A stretch of 64,000 bases of DNA, from NCBI RefSeq assembly GCF_003583365.1, contig NZ_QXED01000005.1, forward strand, positions 372,001 to 436,000, in the 5' to 3' direction. Of this stretch, positions 31,850 to 40,537 are shown piece after piece (positions within the stretch are counted from its first letter, which is position 1; each line of letters starts with the position of its first letter). Origin of the DNA: Fibrisoma montanum (GTDB taxonomy: Bacteria; Bacteroidota; Bacteroidia; Cytophagales; Spirosomataceae). The position numbers and the translations under genes were made by a program. The notes beneath the pieces are model-generated. The model saw nothing but the letters and a program-made list of their open reading frames with translations, was not told where the DNA came from and ran no database searches.

Positions 31850-32965
31850 TCATACCGTTTTGCGGTAGCGCCATGACGCCAGTCCAATCAGCGAGCTGGC
31901 TATGATGAGCAGGGCGAAAAACTGCGTCTGCACATCCCGGAACGAGCTGCCCTTCAGCATGACGTTGCGGCCTACTTCGATGATATACCGAAGTGGGTTG
32001 ACAAGATTCACGTACTGTGCCCACTGCGGCATGTTTTCGGTTGATGAGAACAGACCGCTCAGCAGAATAAACAGCACCAGGCAGAAAAACACGGCGAACA
32101 TGGCCTGTTGCTGCGTGTCCGAAATGGCCGAGATCAGCAGGCCAAGTCCTACACAAAGCAGCAGAAACAGAAAGGCAAAACCGTACATCAGCATAATGCT
32201 GCCTTCGGCCGGAATCCTGAACAGGAAAATACCAACCAGCAGTCCCATTGTAAACTGAACCAGCCCAATCAGGACAAAGGGTGTTAGTTTGCCGAGGATA
32301 AACTCGTGCTTTTTGATGGGCGTTACGTTCAGCTGTTCCTGCGTGCCGATTTCCTTCTCGCGCACAATGTTCAAGGCGGCAATCATTCCGCCAACCAGAA
32401 TCAGTAACTCGAACAGAATACCCGGCACCATAAAGGTTTTGTACTCGAGTCGGGGGTTGTACCAGTATTGGTTCTCAACGTTGAGTACAGGCCGGCTGCC
32501 GGGTTCGATACTGACGATTTCGGCGCGGATGTCGTCGTTAAAATTGCGGATAATAGTTTGCGCATAGCCGGTTGCAATGCCTGCCTTTGAGCCATCGATA
32601 GCGCTGACCAGCAGTTGCAGCGACGCCCCATTTTGTTTGCCAAGGTCTCGCTCAAAATGGGGTGGAATCACCAAAACAAGGTCAGCTCGCCCTGCTAACA
32701 ACTCCCGGTACGCCGACTTGTAGGCCGGGAGGTACCCTAAAAACTGGAAATTATCGATGTAGCGAAACTTGCCGGTCAGCCGTTGAGCGTAGGTGGTGTG
32801 GTCGCCATCGACGACGGCTATAGTCAGGTTTTTGACCTCGAAGTTGGCCGCGTACGTGAGCAGAATAAGTTGCAGGACAGGTGCCGCAATCATCATCCGG
32901 AGCAGGACGCTATTGCGGAAAATCTGCTTGAATTCTTTTTCGATGAGAAATAAGGTGCGGTTCAT
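31850..32965 (-). CDS. ABC-2 type efflux permease
   Basis: 371 residues. One N-terminal membrane segment, a large extracytoplasmic domain to about residue 170 and five or six C-terminal segments (GILFELLILVGGMIAALNIV, IGLVQFTMGLLVGIFLF, YGFAFLFLLLCVGLGLLISAI) match the ABC-2/YhhJ-YbhR family. It pairs with the neighbouring permease (32967) to form the membrane part of a drug-type exporter. The gap to the neighbour is two bases, so translation is coupled. It is last in the leftward operon. Confidence 0.9.
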   Translation of the reverse strand: MNRTLFLIEKEFKQIFRNSVLLRMMIAAPVLQLILLTYAANFEVKNLTIAVVDGDHTTYAQRLTGKFRYIDNFQFLGYLPAYKSAYRELLAGRADLVLVIPPHFERDLGKQNGASLQLLVSAIDGSKAGIATGYAQTIIRNFNDDIRAEIVSIEPGSRPVLNVENQYWYNPRLEYKTFMVPGILFELLILVGGMIAALNIVREKEIGTQEQLNVTPIKKHEFILGKLTPFVLIGLVQFTMGLLVGIFLFRIPAEGSIMLMYGFAFLFLLLCVGLGLLISAISDTQQQAMFAVFFCLVLFILLSGLFSSTENMPQWAQYVNLVNPLRYIIEVGRNVMLKGSSFRDVQTQFFALLIIASSLIGLASWRYRKTV

Positions 32966-32966
32966 G

Positions 32967-34091
32967 TCAGCTGAGTCTTGATTTCAGATTGCGTAAACTG
33001 ATGGCCGTAAATACACCCGACATGCCGATGAGTACCAGCGTTTCTTTCCACAAATTGCCCAACCCGACGCCCTTGATCATGATGCCTTTCACGATTGAAA
33101 TGAAGTACTTCGCCGGAATTACGTTAGAAATAATTTGCAGTGGCGCGGGCATGCTTTCGATGGGGAAAATGAAGCCCGACAGGAAGATGGTTGGCATGAG
33201 CATAATCAGCAGCGACGCAAACATGGCCACCAGTTGCGTGTCGGCAATGGTGGAGATGAGGATGCCGATGGAGAGAGCGAGAAAGATAAACAGCAGCGTT
33301 TCGACCAGCAGTAATGCCAGGCTCCCGTTAAGGGGAATTCCCAGCAGAAACACGCCCAGTGCAATAATCAGGCAGCCGTTCAGGAACGAAAGCAACAAAT
33401 ACGGCAGCACTTTACCGAACAGAATTTGCGGCTGAGTCAGGGGCGATACCATCAGCACCTCCATGGTGCCAGTTTCTTTCTCGCGGGCAATGGTGACCGA
33501 CGTCATCAGGGCCGACACCAGCAACAGGACCATGGCCATTACACCGGGTACGAACACAAAGGCACCTTTCAGTTCTGGGTTGAACACCATCCGTGGCTCT
33601 ACGTTAATCTGGGCGACAGGCTGGCTGCCACTTGGATTCTGTTCGTTAGCGTAGCCCTGAATAATGTTTGTGGCGTAGTTAGTCAGGCTGATGGCGGTGT
33701 TCTGCTCCGACGCGTCGGCCAGTAGCTGTACCTGAGCCTGCTGACCATGTACGTAGTCGTTGCTGAAGTTGGGCGGAAAGACCACCACCAGCCTGACTTC
33801 ACCCCGCCGGAACGTAGCTTCAATACCCTCGTATGAGCGCACATTCTCCACCAATCTGAAATAGCCCGACGATAACAGCCGGTTCGTAATCTGCTGGCTG
33901 TGCAGACCATGATCGAAGTCGAGCAGGGCGATTTTGGCGTTCTTGATTTCGTTCGTCAGCGCAAAGCCGAACAGCGCGACCATCACCAGCGGCATGCCAA
34001 ACAGAATCAGCAGCGTTCGCCGGTCGCGCAGAATGTGGAAGAACTCCTTTTTGACAAAAGCGAGGAATCGGTTCATATTTTTAGGGGGCAA
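32967..34091 (-). CDS. ABC-2 type efflux permease
   Basis: 374 residues with the same layout as its neighbour: one N-terminal membrane segment (LILFGMPLVMVALFGFAL), a loop domain with NIQGYANEQN, and C-terminal segments (VPGVMAMVLLLVSALMTSVTIAREKETG, LLLSFLNGCLIIALGVFLLGI). The EKETGTMEVLMVSPL loop is typical of ABC-2 permeases of the YbhS/R kind. It probably forms a heterodimer with the 31850-32965 product. Operon position: after a flavin monooxygenase gene. Confidence 0.9.
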   Translation of the reverse strand: MPPKNMNRFLAFVKKEFFHILRDRRTLLILFGMPLVMVALFGFALTNEIKNAKIALLDFDHGLHSQQITNRLLSSGYFRLVENVRSYEGIEATFRRGEVRLVVVFPPNFSNDYVHGQQAQVQLLADASEQNTAISLTNYATNIIQGYANEQNPSGSQPVAQINVEPRMVFNPELKGAFVFVPGVMAMVLLLVSALMTSVTIAREKETGTMEVLMVSPLTQPQILFGKVLPYLLLSFLNGCLIIALGVFLLGIPLNGSLALLLVETLLFIFLALSIGILISTIADTQLVAMFASLLIMLMPTIFLSGFIFPIESMPAPLQIISNVIPAKYFISIVKGIMIKGVGLGNLWKETLVLIGMSGVFTAISLRNLKSRLS

Positions 34092-34155
34092 GGAGAGGAA
34101 GAAGGGGAGTAGAACAAATTATTTGTCCTTTACTCCCTTTCTCCTTACTTCCTTC
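34088..34155. repeat. Imperfect inverted repeat between permease and monooxygenase genes
   Basis: A purine-rich left arm (AGGAGAGGAAGAAGGGGAGT) faces a pyrimidine-rich right arm around AACAAATTATTTGT near 34114-34127. About 26 of 32 positions match. It fills the 67-base space between the two leftward genes. Confidence 0.7.
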
Positions 34156-34158
34156 TTT

Positions 34159-35880
34159 TCAGGCAATCGCTTCAATTCGATCACCCAATGCGAAGATGTG
34201 ATTCAGGTACTCGCTGAAATCGTCGGACATAACCGGCTGACTTCGGTAGCCAATAAACCCGTCGGGCCGGATCAGGTACAGGCATTCGTGTCTGGCTCCG
34301 TAGCGGTCGTGTAACTGGCCCACCGTGTCGATGAGCAGCTTGGAATCATTCAGCGATGCTTCGGGCTGGTGTCGTAATACGAGCAGCGGTCGCAGCCAGT
34401 CGCCATGCTGTTTGGTGAGTTGCATAGCGTATTGGTACAGTCGCGTATACCGTTCCAGACTAAGATGGTCGCCCCCGAACAGTAGCAGCCGATGCCGGAA
34501 ATCGCCCGCCAGGTGAGTAAGCAACCGTTGAGGTGGTTGTCCATTGGCCGAGATACCCGTAGCATCCGGGGCCCGAACGCCGGGTGCCGGACCACCCGCA
34601 AAGGCCAGATCGTCGGCCGGATTAGGGTGCAGAATGCCATGGACGATGTTGCTGAAGTACTCGCCCGGCGTTTGGGTGCGCTGCCGAAGAATTGGGTTGG
34701 ATGCATACGCTCGTGTGGCACCCGAGAAAAGCTCACGCAGCACCGGCTGGGCCGCATCGAGATTGGTAACGAACCCCATGACGCTGTTCCGGGCGGCCAA
34801 CAGCATCGGGTGCGACCAGAACAGCACTTTACTCATCAGGGCCGTATCGTTCAGTACGTCGGCAATCAGCGGACCACGTTCCGCTTGATAGGTGTCCAAC
34901 AGGTCCTGTCCCGCCTTCCCCTGAAGGTGGTAGGCCAGTTTCCAGGCCAGATTCAGGGCATCCTGCATGCCTTCGTTCATACCCTGACCACCCATTGGAC
35001 TGTGGATATGGGCCGCATCGCCCGCTAGAAGTACGCGTCCATGCCGAAACTGACTCACCATGCGGGTGCTGATGCGAAACGAGGAAGTCCAGCGGGGTGA
35101 GTGTATCCAGCATTTAATACCGTGTTTGTCGGCCGTTAGTTGTAGCTGCTTCACAATGTCGTCGGGGCTAGCCTCCGGAGAGAAGCCGTCGGGCGCAATG
35201 GAGGCTACTTTCCAATAGCCATCGGCTAGTTGGCCAAACAGTAGCAGCGGGTCGAGAAACAGATGCAGGTCTCCATTGAGCGGTTCATCGGCAAAGTCAA
35301 TCGATACGTCGGCGAGTACAAATTGGCTGGGGTTCGACTGACCGTCGAACTGGGCGTTTAGCTGGCGCCGGACTGTGCTTCGGCCGCCATCGCAGGCCAC
35401 CATAAACCGAGCCTGCACCGTCTCGATCTCGCCATTGGGCCGTTGCAGGCGGACGTTCACGTGGTCGTCGTCCTGCGTGAAGTCGAGAAACGCGAGTGGT
35501 CGCTCAACCTGGCCGCCGTGCCGTTCAAGGTTCTGCGCAAGCAGTTGCTCGACGTGGCCTTGTTGCAGAATGATTGGGTTCGGGTGCGATAGGCCCGTTT
35601 CCCGAAAATCAATTTTGCCTAGAACACGCCCCTCCGCGTACAGGGTAGCTGCCAGTAGTGGACGAGCGAGGGCAAAGGCCTCTTCGGCAAAACCGAGCTG
35701 TTCAAAGAGTTCCTGCGTCCGAATGTGAACGCCCTCCGCCCGCGACTCAACCACTGGCCGCGGAGGCACCTGGTCGATAAGGCGATAGCGTACGCCGTGG
35801 CGGTGCAATAGGTTGGCCAGCGTAAGTCCGACTGGTCCGGCACCCACCACTAATACCTCTGTTTGCGCTGTAGTGTCCAT
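34159..35880 (-). CDS. FAD-dependent monooxygenase, class A
   Basis: 573 residues. The N-terminal Rossmann motif is VGAGPVGLTLANLL (residues 12-25). The second FAD motif is CDGGRSTVRRQL, and the third is GRVLLAGDAAHIHSPMGGQGMNEGMQDALNLAWKL with the usual GD motif. The C-terminal part carries a thioredoxin-like domain as in phenol hydroxylase/PheA-TfdB and Rox-type monooxygenases (LRPLLVLRHQPE...LYLIRPDGFIGYRSQP). It would hydroxylate an aromatic or antibiotic substrate with NADPH and oxygen. It sits inside the efflux operon, between the ATPases and the permeases, which suggests a shared substrate class. Confidence 0.9.
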   Translation of the reverse strand: MDTTAQTEVLVVGAGPVGLTLANLLHRHGVRYRLIDQVPPRPVVESRAEGVHIRTQELFEQLGFAEEAFALARPLLAATLYAEGRVLGKIDFRETGLSHPNPIILQQGHVEQLLAQNLERHGGQVERPLAFLDFTQDDDHVNVRLQRPNGEIETVQARFMVACDGGRSTVRRQLNAQFDGQSNPSQFVLADVSIDFADEPLNGDLHLFLDPLLLFGQLADGYWKVASIAPDGFSPEASPDDIVKQLQLTADKHGIKCWIHSPRWTSSFRISTRMVSQFRHGRVLLAGDAAHIHSPMGGQGMNEGMQDALNLAWKLAYHLQGKAGQDLLDTYQAERGPLIADVLNDTALMSKVLFWSHPMLLAARNSVMGFVTNLDAAQPVLRELFSGATRAYASNPILRQRTQTPGEYFSNIVHGILHPNPADDLAFAGGPAPGVRAPDATGISANGQPPQRLLTHLAGDFRHRLLLFGGDHLSLERYTRLYQYAMQLTKQHGDWLRPLLVLRHQPEASLNDSKLLIDTVGQLHDRYGARHECLYLIRPDGFIGYRSQPVMSDDFSEYLNHIFALGDRIEAIA

Positions 35881-35912
35881 ACTTGATTGGCTTTTTAGCG
35901 TTGATTAATGTG

Positions 35913-36647
35913 TCATTTTGTTGATGTACCGCGTGCCAGAATCTGAAAAACACCGTCCATCGAATCAACGTCGAATGAGCGTTTCAGCTGGTTGGGTGTA
36001 TCGAGCGCTTTGATGCGACCGTCGACCATGATTGACACGCGGTTGCAGTATTCGGCCTCGTCCATGTAGTGGGTCGTTACGAAAATGGTAGTACCCCGGT
36101 CGGCGGCTTCGTAGATCATATCCCAGAACTGCCGACGCGTAATTGGGTCGACGCCACCCGTTGGCTCGTCCAGAAACACAATCTTTGGATTATGTATTAG
36201 CGCTACCGAAAAGGCCAGCCGCTGTTTCCAGCCAAGGGGCAGGTCAACGACCAGTTTGTCGGCTACGCTGCCCAGGTTCAGTTGCTCAATAATCTGCTGG
36301 GATTTGGCTTTCAGATCGGCACGGCTCAGTCCGTAAATACCGCCATAAAAGCGGATATTTTCCCGAACGGTCAAGTCTTCGTAAAGCGAGAACCGCTGGC
36401 TCATGTAGCCAATGACCTGCTTGATCTGTTCGGTCTGGCGGTATACGTCGAATCCGGCAATCCGGGCCTCGCCCGACGATGGTTTCAGTAAACCGCACAG
36501 CATCCGAATCGCCGTGGTTTTTCCGGCTCCGTTGGCCCCCAGAAACCCAAAGATTTCGCCCTGCGCAACCTCGAACGTGATCTCGTTGGTAGCCACAAAA
36601 TTGCCGAAGCGTTTGGTTAATTTATTAGTGACGACGGCCTTATCCAT
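35913..36647 (-). CDS. ABC transporter ATP-binding protein
   Basis: 244 residues. It has Walker A GANGAGKTT, signature region LPLGWKQRLAFSVALIHNPK (the usual LSGG is replaced by LPLG) and Walker B VFLDEPTGGVDP. The DRGTTIFVTTHYMDEAEYCNRV stretch is a typical ABCA/YbhF exporter feature. It overlaps the preceding ATPase gene by 8 bases. In YbhF-type systems these two ATPase domains are one chain; here they are two genes. The altered signature motif could mean an asymmetric pair. Confidence 0.92.
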   Translation of the reverse strand: MDKAVVTNKLTKRFGNFVATNEITFEVAQGEIFGFLGANGAGKTTAIRMLCGLLKPSSGEARIAGFDVYRQTEQIKQVIGYMSQRFSLYEDLTVRENIRFYGGIYGLSRADLKAKSQQIIEQLNLGSVADKLVVDLPLGWKQRLAFSVALIHNPKIVFLDEPTGGVDPITRRQFWDMIYEAADRGTTIFVTTHYMDEAEYCNRVSIMVDGRIKALDTPNQLKRSFDVDSMDGVFQILARGTSTK

Positions 36648-37548
36648 GTTGCATCAGTGCCATAAAACTATCTTCGATACCCGCCTGAATTGGTTTTACC
36701 TCACTGTGCTGATGTTGATGCATTATGAGGTAGCGATTAACGGTTTCGGGCGTGACACCCGCGTGGGTGGTCAGGTGCAGGTATTCGCCGAACGCGTAAC
36801 AGGTTTCCGTGAACGGAGCCCGCCGTAAGTCCTGAATCAGCTGGTACGTTTCAGTGGCTTTGACAGCGAACAGCGGTTTATCGAACAACTGCTCGACGCC
36901 CGTTGGCGTGTCAATCGCCAGAATCTGGCCGGTTTGCATCAGCGCAATCCGGTCGCACTGGTTAGCCTCGTCCATGTAGGGGGTTGAAACAAGCATCGTC
37001 AGCCCGTGTATCTTGAGTCGTTGCAGCATCTCCCAGAACTCCTTCCGCGATACGGCATCGACACCCGTGGTCGGCTCGTCCAGAAACAGCACGTCGGGTT
37101 TATGAATCAGGGCGCAGCACAACGCCAGCTTCTGCTTCATACCACCCGATAACGCCCCTGCCCGGCGGTTTTTGAACGGTTCCAGCTGCACGTAGATATC
37201 ACGAATCAGGTTGTAGTTAGCGGAAATGGTTGTGCCGAAAACCGTCGCGAAAAAAGTCAGGTTTTCCTCAACGCTCAGGTCCGGGTAGAGAGAGAACCGG
37301 CCCGGCATATAACCAATCATTGTCCGCAGTCGGCGGTAATCCTTCACCACGTCGAAACCCGCTACGGTCGCCTGGCCCGCGTCCGGACGAAGCAGCGTGA
37401 CGAGTATCTTGAACAGGGTCGTTTTACCGGCACCATCCGGCCCGATCAGCCCGAACAGTTCGCCGGTTTTCACGGACATCGATACGTCGTTCACCGCTTT
37501 GGTTTCGCCAAACGATTTTGATATACGCTCAATGACAATCGCATCCAT
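36640..37548 (-). CDS. ABC transporter ATP-binding protein
   Basis: 302 residues from ATG 37548 (MDAIVIERISKSFG); the frame extends to 37605 but with a poor-looking N terminus. It has Walker A GPDGAGKTT, signature LSGGMKQKLALCCAL and Walker B VLFLDEPTTGVDA. A C-terminal extension of about 80 residues (FAVKATETYQLIQDLRRAP...YLIMHQHQHSEVKPI) is typical of YbhF-type ATPases. It works with the neighbouring ATPase and permeases in the same exporter. The gene follows the HlyD-type adaptor gene. Confidence 0.92.
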   Translation of the reverse strand: MDAIVIERISKSFGETKAVNDVSMSVKTGELFGLIGPDGAGKTTLFKILVTLLRPDAGQATVAGFDVVKDYRRLRTMIGYMPGRFSLYPDLSVEENLTFFATVFGTTISANYNLIRDIYVQLEPFKNRRAGALSGGMKQKLALCCALIHKPDVLFLDEPTTGVDAVSRKEFWEMLQRLKIHGLTMLVSTPYMDEANQCDRIALMQTGQILAIDTPTGVEQLFDKPLFAVKATETYQLIQDLRRAPFTETCYAFGEYLHLTTHAGVTPETVNRYLIMHQHQHSEVKPIQAGIEDSFMALMQHG

Positions 37549-37573
37549 ACGCGTTGTTGGACAGTAGTGATGA

Positions 37574-38509
37574 TTATTTCCACCGTACTTCGCCGGGCAT
37601 GCCAATCTTGAGCGCCCCGTCGTTTCTGACGCGGATCTTCATGGCATAGACCAGATTGACACGTTCGTCTTTCGTCTGGATAACCTTCGGCGTAAACTCC
37701 GCCTTGCTCGAAATCCAGGTGACGGTGCCTTCGTAGGGCTTCAGCTGGCCGTTGGGTGCATCAACGTACACCTTCACTTTCTGGCCTGTTTTTACATTCA
37801 CCAACTGATCGCCACCTACATAAGCCCGGAGCGTGATGTTGTCCAGGGCGGCTACCTTGTAGAGCGGCTTTCCGTAGCTGACCACTTCACCCGGCTCGGC
37901 ATATTTCACCGTCACGGTCCCGCCAATCGGGTTCACGACCGATGATTTCTGAATCTGATCGTCGATCTGTTTTACCTGCTGAACCAGCGGAGCCGTTTCG
38001 GCCACCGTACCGCTGCGTTGCGTACCCAGCGCCGATGCCTGAGCCGCCCGCTGTTTCTGAATCAGGGCAATCTGCCGTTCGATAACAGCCATTTGCGCCA
38101 CAATGTCGTCGAGTTGTTTGGTCGGCGCGGCCCCGGCAGCAATCAGGTTCTGCGACCGTTCCTTTTCTCGTTCGAGGGTACGTAGCTGTTGCTGCTGAAC
38201 GGCAATCTGCTGTTCGTAGGCAGCCAGCTGAGCAGCTACATCCGGCGTTCGGCTGCGAACGGCCTGCTCGCTGGCGACGAGCTGCGCTTTCCGAAGCTGG
38301 AGTTGGGTCGTTTCAATCTGCCCAACGGTCTGCCCGGCTTTCAGGGGCTGGCCTTCTTCCACGGCAAACTGCTGGAGCGCACCTGTGGCTTCGGCGGAGA
38401 CAATGGTTTCAACGGCCTCAAAATTGCCGTACGCGTCGGCCTTGTCGTCGTCAGACTGGCAGGCCATTTGTACCAGACTACAGAGCAGCGGGATAAGGAG
38501 TCGTTTCAT
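37574..38509 (-). CDS. HlyD-family membrane fusion protein
   Basis: 311 residues with a lipoprotein-type signal (LIPLLCSLVQMACQSDDD, Cys about residue 18). A lipoyl/barrel-sandwich N-terminal strand (ATGALQQFAVEEGQPLKAGQTVGQI) is followed by a long coiled-coil hairpin (KAQLVASEQAVRSRTPDVAAQLAAYEQQIAVQQQQLRTLEREKE) and the return strand (NPIGGTVTVKYAEPGEVVSYGKPLYKV). It would link the permease to the TolC-type channel across the periplasm, in the YbhG style. Confidence 0.92.
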   Translation of the reverse strand: MKRLLIPLLCSLVQMACQSDDDKADAYGNFEAVETIVSAEATGALQQFAVEEGQPLKAGQTVGQIETTQLQLRKAQLVASEQAVRSRTPDVAAQLAAYEQQIAVQQQQLRTLEREKERSQNLIAAGAAPTKQLDDIVAQMAVIERQIALIQKQRAAQASALGTQRSGTVAETAPLVQQVKQIDDQIQKSSVVNPIGGTVTVKYAEPGEVVSYGKPLYKVAALDNITLRAYVGGDQLVNVKTGQKVKVYVDAPNGQLKPYEGTVTWISSKAEFTPKVIQTKDERVNLVYAMKIRVRNDGALKIGMPGEVRWK

Positions 38510-38512
38510 AGC

Positions 38513-39778
38513 TTAATTGCCGGTTAATGTTTGGTATTGAATGCGGGCCTGGAGCAGTTGCAGTTCATGGAGTTTCTGGTTCAGCAGGGCCTGGTTTTCG
38601 TTATTCAGTTCGGTCGTATAGTCGCGGGCGGCAATCACGCCGTTATCGAGCTGGACGGCCGCGGCCTGTCTGACTCGGGAACGCAGGGCAACGATAGCCG
38701 CATCCTGATCGAGCTGGCTCTGGAGCCGGTCGATGTCGGTTTGCTGTTGCCGGAGTTGCAAGGCCAGGTTTTTCTCAAACGTAGCTTGCTGTACATCAAT
38801 CGTTTGCTGGTTGAGCCGGAGCGTTTGCCGTTCGTTGCCGAGGGTGTAGGCGGCCGATAGATTCCAGTTCAACCGTAGGCCGCCGATGAAGAAGCCTTTG
38901 AACGTATTGTCCAGAAAATTCAGGGCCGGTCGACCAAAACCACCCTGGGCAAACAGGCTGAAGCGCGGTTTCAGGCGATTGTCGGCCAGACGTAGCTGGG
39001 CGTCGTAAAGCGACCGCTGCGATTGGTATAAAGCTAGCTCGGGGCGGTTCAGGGGCAGATTGGCGACGGGTTGCACTGGGGGCTCGGCTACTACCAGTTC
39101 GGTACTATCCGTAATGGTCAGATTCGTCAGAATTTGAAGGGCGTCGCGCAGGCCCCGACGGGTAGCAGTCAGGTCGGCGAGTCGCTGCTGGGCGCGGAGC
39201 ACCTCGGCCTGTAACCCGTCGACGTTCATCTGGGCCGCCGTGCCAAATCGGACACTGGCCTGTAGCTTCTCAATCCGGTTGCGGAGGTCGGTCATCAGCG
39301 TCTGCGTAAGCCGCAGGTTTTCGTCGGTGAGCAGGGCGGTCAGGAAAAAGCCATTGACCTGATCCTTCAGCCGGTTCAGTTCCACTTCGATCTGCTGCTG
39401 GGCAGCGACCGTGCCGGCACGCTGCACATCGGTCTGGAGCCGGGTCAGGTTGCCGTCGTATAGCAGATAACTGGCATCGAGCGTCAGTTTATACTGGTCC
39501 TTGCTCAACACCGGAACCGCTACGTTAGGCAGTTCAATCGGCAGACGGGTAACGTCCGATTGCCACGAAGCCTGCCCGTTGACGGCTACCTGCGGCAACT
39601 GACGATTGGTGTTCAGCGTAGCAATCGCCAGGTTCTTAGTTTGCTCCAGAATGGCTGACTGTCGCAACAAAGGGTAGTTGGCTCGGGCAGCTTCGTAGCA
39701 TTGCCGGAGCGTTAGGGTGGGTTGCCCGGCAAGTGGTAGCCCAAGCAGCCAGAGGAATCCTGTTACGTAAGCTTTCAT
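38513..39778 (-). CDS. TolC-family outer membrane efflux protein
   Basis: 421 residues from ATG 39778; an ATG three codons earlier is also possible. A signal peptide (FLWLLGLPLAGQPTL) precedes two long coiled-coil halves (LRQCYEAARANYPLLRQSAI...; DQYKLTLDASYLLYDGNLTRLQTDVQRAGTV), the standard TolC repeat pattern. It forms the outer-membrane duct for the adaptor and transporter encoded downstream. The two palindromic TetR-type sites lie just upstream of its start. Confidence 0.92.
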   Translation of the reverse strand: MKAYVTGFLWLLGLPLAGQPTLTLRQCYEAARANYPLLRQSAILEQTKNLAIATLNTNRQLPQVAVNGQASWQSDVTRLPIELPNVAVPVLSKDQYKLTLDASYLLYDGNLTRLQTDVQRAGTVAAQQQIEVELNRLKDQVNGFFLTALLTDENLRLTQTLMTDLRNRIEKLQASVRFGTAAQMNVDGLQAEVLRAQQRLADLTATRRGLRDALQILTNLTITDSTELVVAEPPVQPVANLPLNRPELALYQSQRSLYDAQLRLADNRLKPRFSLFAQGGFGRPALNFLDNTFKGFFIGGLRLNWNLSAAYTLGNERQTLRLNQQTIDVQQATFEKNLALQLRQQQTDIDRLQSQLDQDAAIVALRSRVRQAAAVQLDNGVIAARDYTTELNNENQALLNQKLHELQLLQARIQYQTLTGN

Positions 39779-39785
39779 AGTCTCC

Positions 39786-39811
39786 AAACATGTGTTCTAA
39801 ACATCTGTTTA
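39786..39811. promoter_or_regulatory. Likely TetR operator pair at the efflux promoter
   Basis: TAAACATCTGTTTA (39798-39811) is a perfect TAAACA-NN-TGTTTA palindrome, and AAACATGTGTTC (39786-39797) is a near copy directly beside it. They lie just upstream of the TolC start (39778). The same palindrome stands in front of tetR. Confidence 0.7.
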
Positions 39812-39829
39812 ATAAACGGGTAAAAAAAT

Positions 39830-40441
39830 TTAAGTCTGTCGCAGATACGCCATAATCATTTCCGGAACGATCTGCTTGCGGGTTTCCATAAATTGCCTGA
39901 AACCGGCTTCATCAAACGCGCCAACGTACGATACGATTGGCTTTGCCATCACCGGAAAAATGACACTGCTCATGATTGTAATGATTACCTGCAACGGTTC
40001 CACAGTCCGGATGGTGCCTTTTTCGGCTTCTTCAAGGAGTTGTTTTCTAAAGAATGAGTTCTCAATAATACCTTTGATATTCAGTTCTTTAAAGATGGGC
40101 ACTCCTTCCTGCCGCTGTTCAGACAGCACAAACATTGGTAGCAATGGATTTTCCAGAATAAAGTCAGTATACCGGTCGATGATCTTCCAGATTTTTACTT
40201 CCAGCGGGGTTTGTTCATTGAGCATCATCACCATACGGCCCAGGAATTCACGAAACGTATCGATATATATGCTTTTGAATAACAGCTCTTTGCTACGGAA
40301 GTAATAGTTAACCATAGCCAGGTTTACGCCGGCTTCGTCGGCGATCTGCCGAATCTTGGCTCCTTCGTATCCCTGCTCCAGGAATATTTTCCGGGCGGCA
40401 TTCTTAATCTTCTGTTCAGTATCCTGTACGTCCTCTGCCAT
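39830..40441 (-). CDS. TetR-family transcriptional regulator
   Basis: 203 residues. The N-terminal TetR DNA-binding domain is clear: IKNAARKIFLEQGYEGAKIRQIADEAGVNLAMVNYYFRSKELLFKSIY. The C-terminal ligand-binding domain is helical, ending FMETRKQIVPEMIMAYL. It is transcribed leftward into the efflux operon; its stop is 52 bases before the TolC start, with two operator-like palindromes in between. It is probably a repressor that releases the operon when a ligand binds; the ligand is unknown. Confidence 0.95.
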   Translation of the reverse strand: MAEDVQDTEQKIKNAARKIFLEQGYEGAKIRQIADEAGVNLAMVNYYFRSKELLFKSIYIDTFREFLGRMVMMLNEQTPLEVKIWKIIDRYTDFILENPLLPMFVLSEQRQEGVPIFKELNIKGIIENSFFRKQLLEEAEKGTIRTVEPLQVIITIMSSVIFPVMAKPIVSYVGAFDEAGFRQFMETRKQIVPEMIMAYLRQT

Positions 40442-40483
40442 GTTGCTGATAACTACTGCAAAGGTAAGGATGTTTGCGTCAAT

Positions 40484-40497
40484 TAAACAAGTGTTTA
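40484..40497. promoter_or_regulatory. Likely TetR operator before tetR
   Basis: TAAACAAGTGTTTA at 40484-40497 is a perfect TAAACA-NN-TGTTTA palindrome 43 bases upstream of the tetR start, identical in its arms to the site at 39798-39811. Autoregulation is inferred. Confidence 0.7.
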
Positions 40498-40537
40498 GTT
40501 TCTGTTTGTCAAAATTTCTTTGACAATCCGGCTGACT

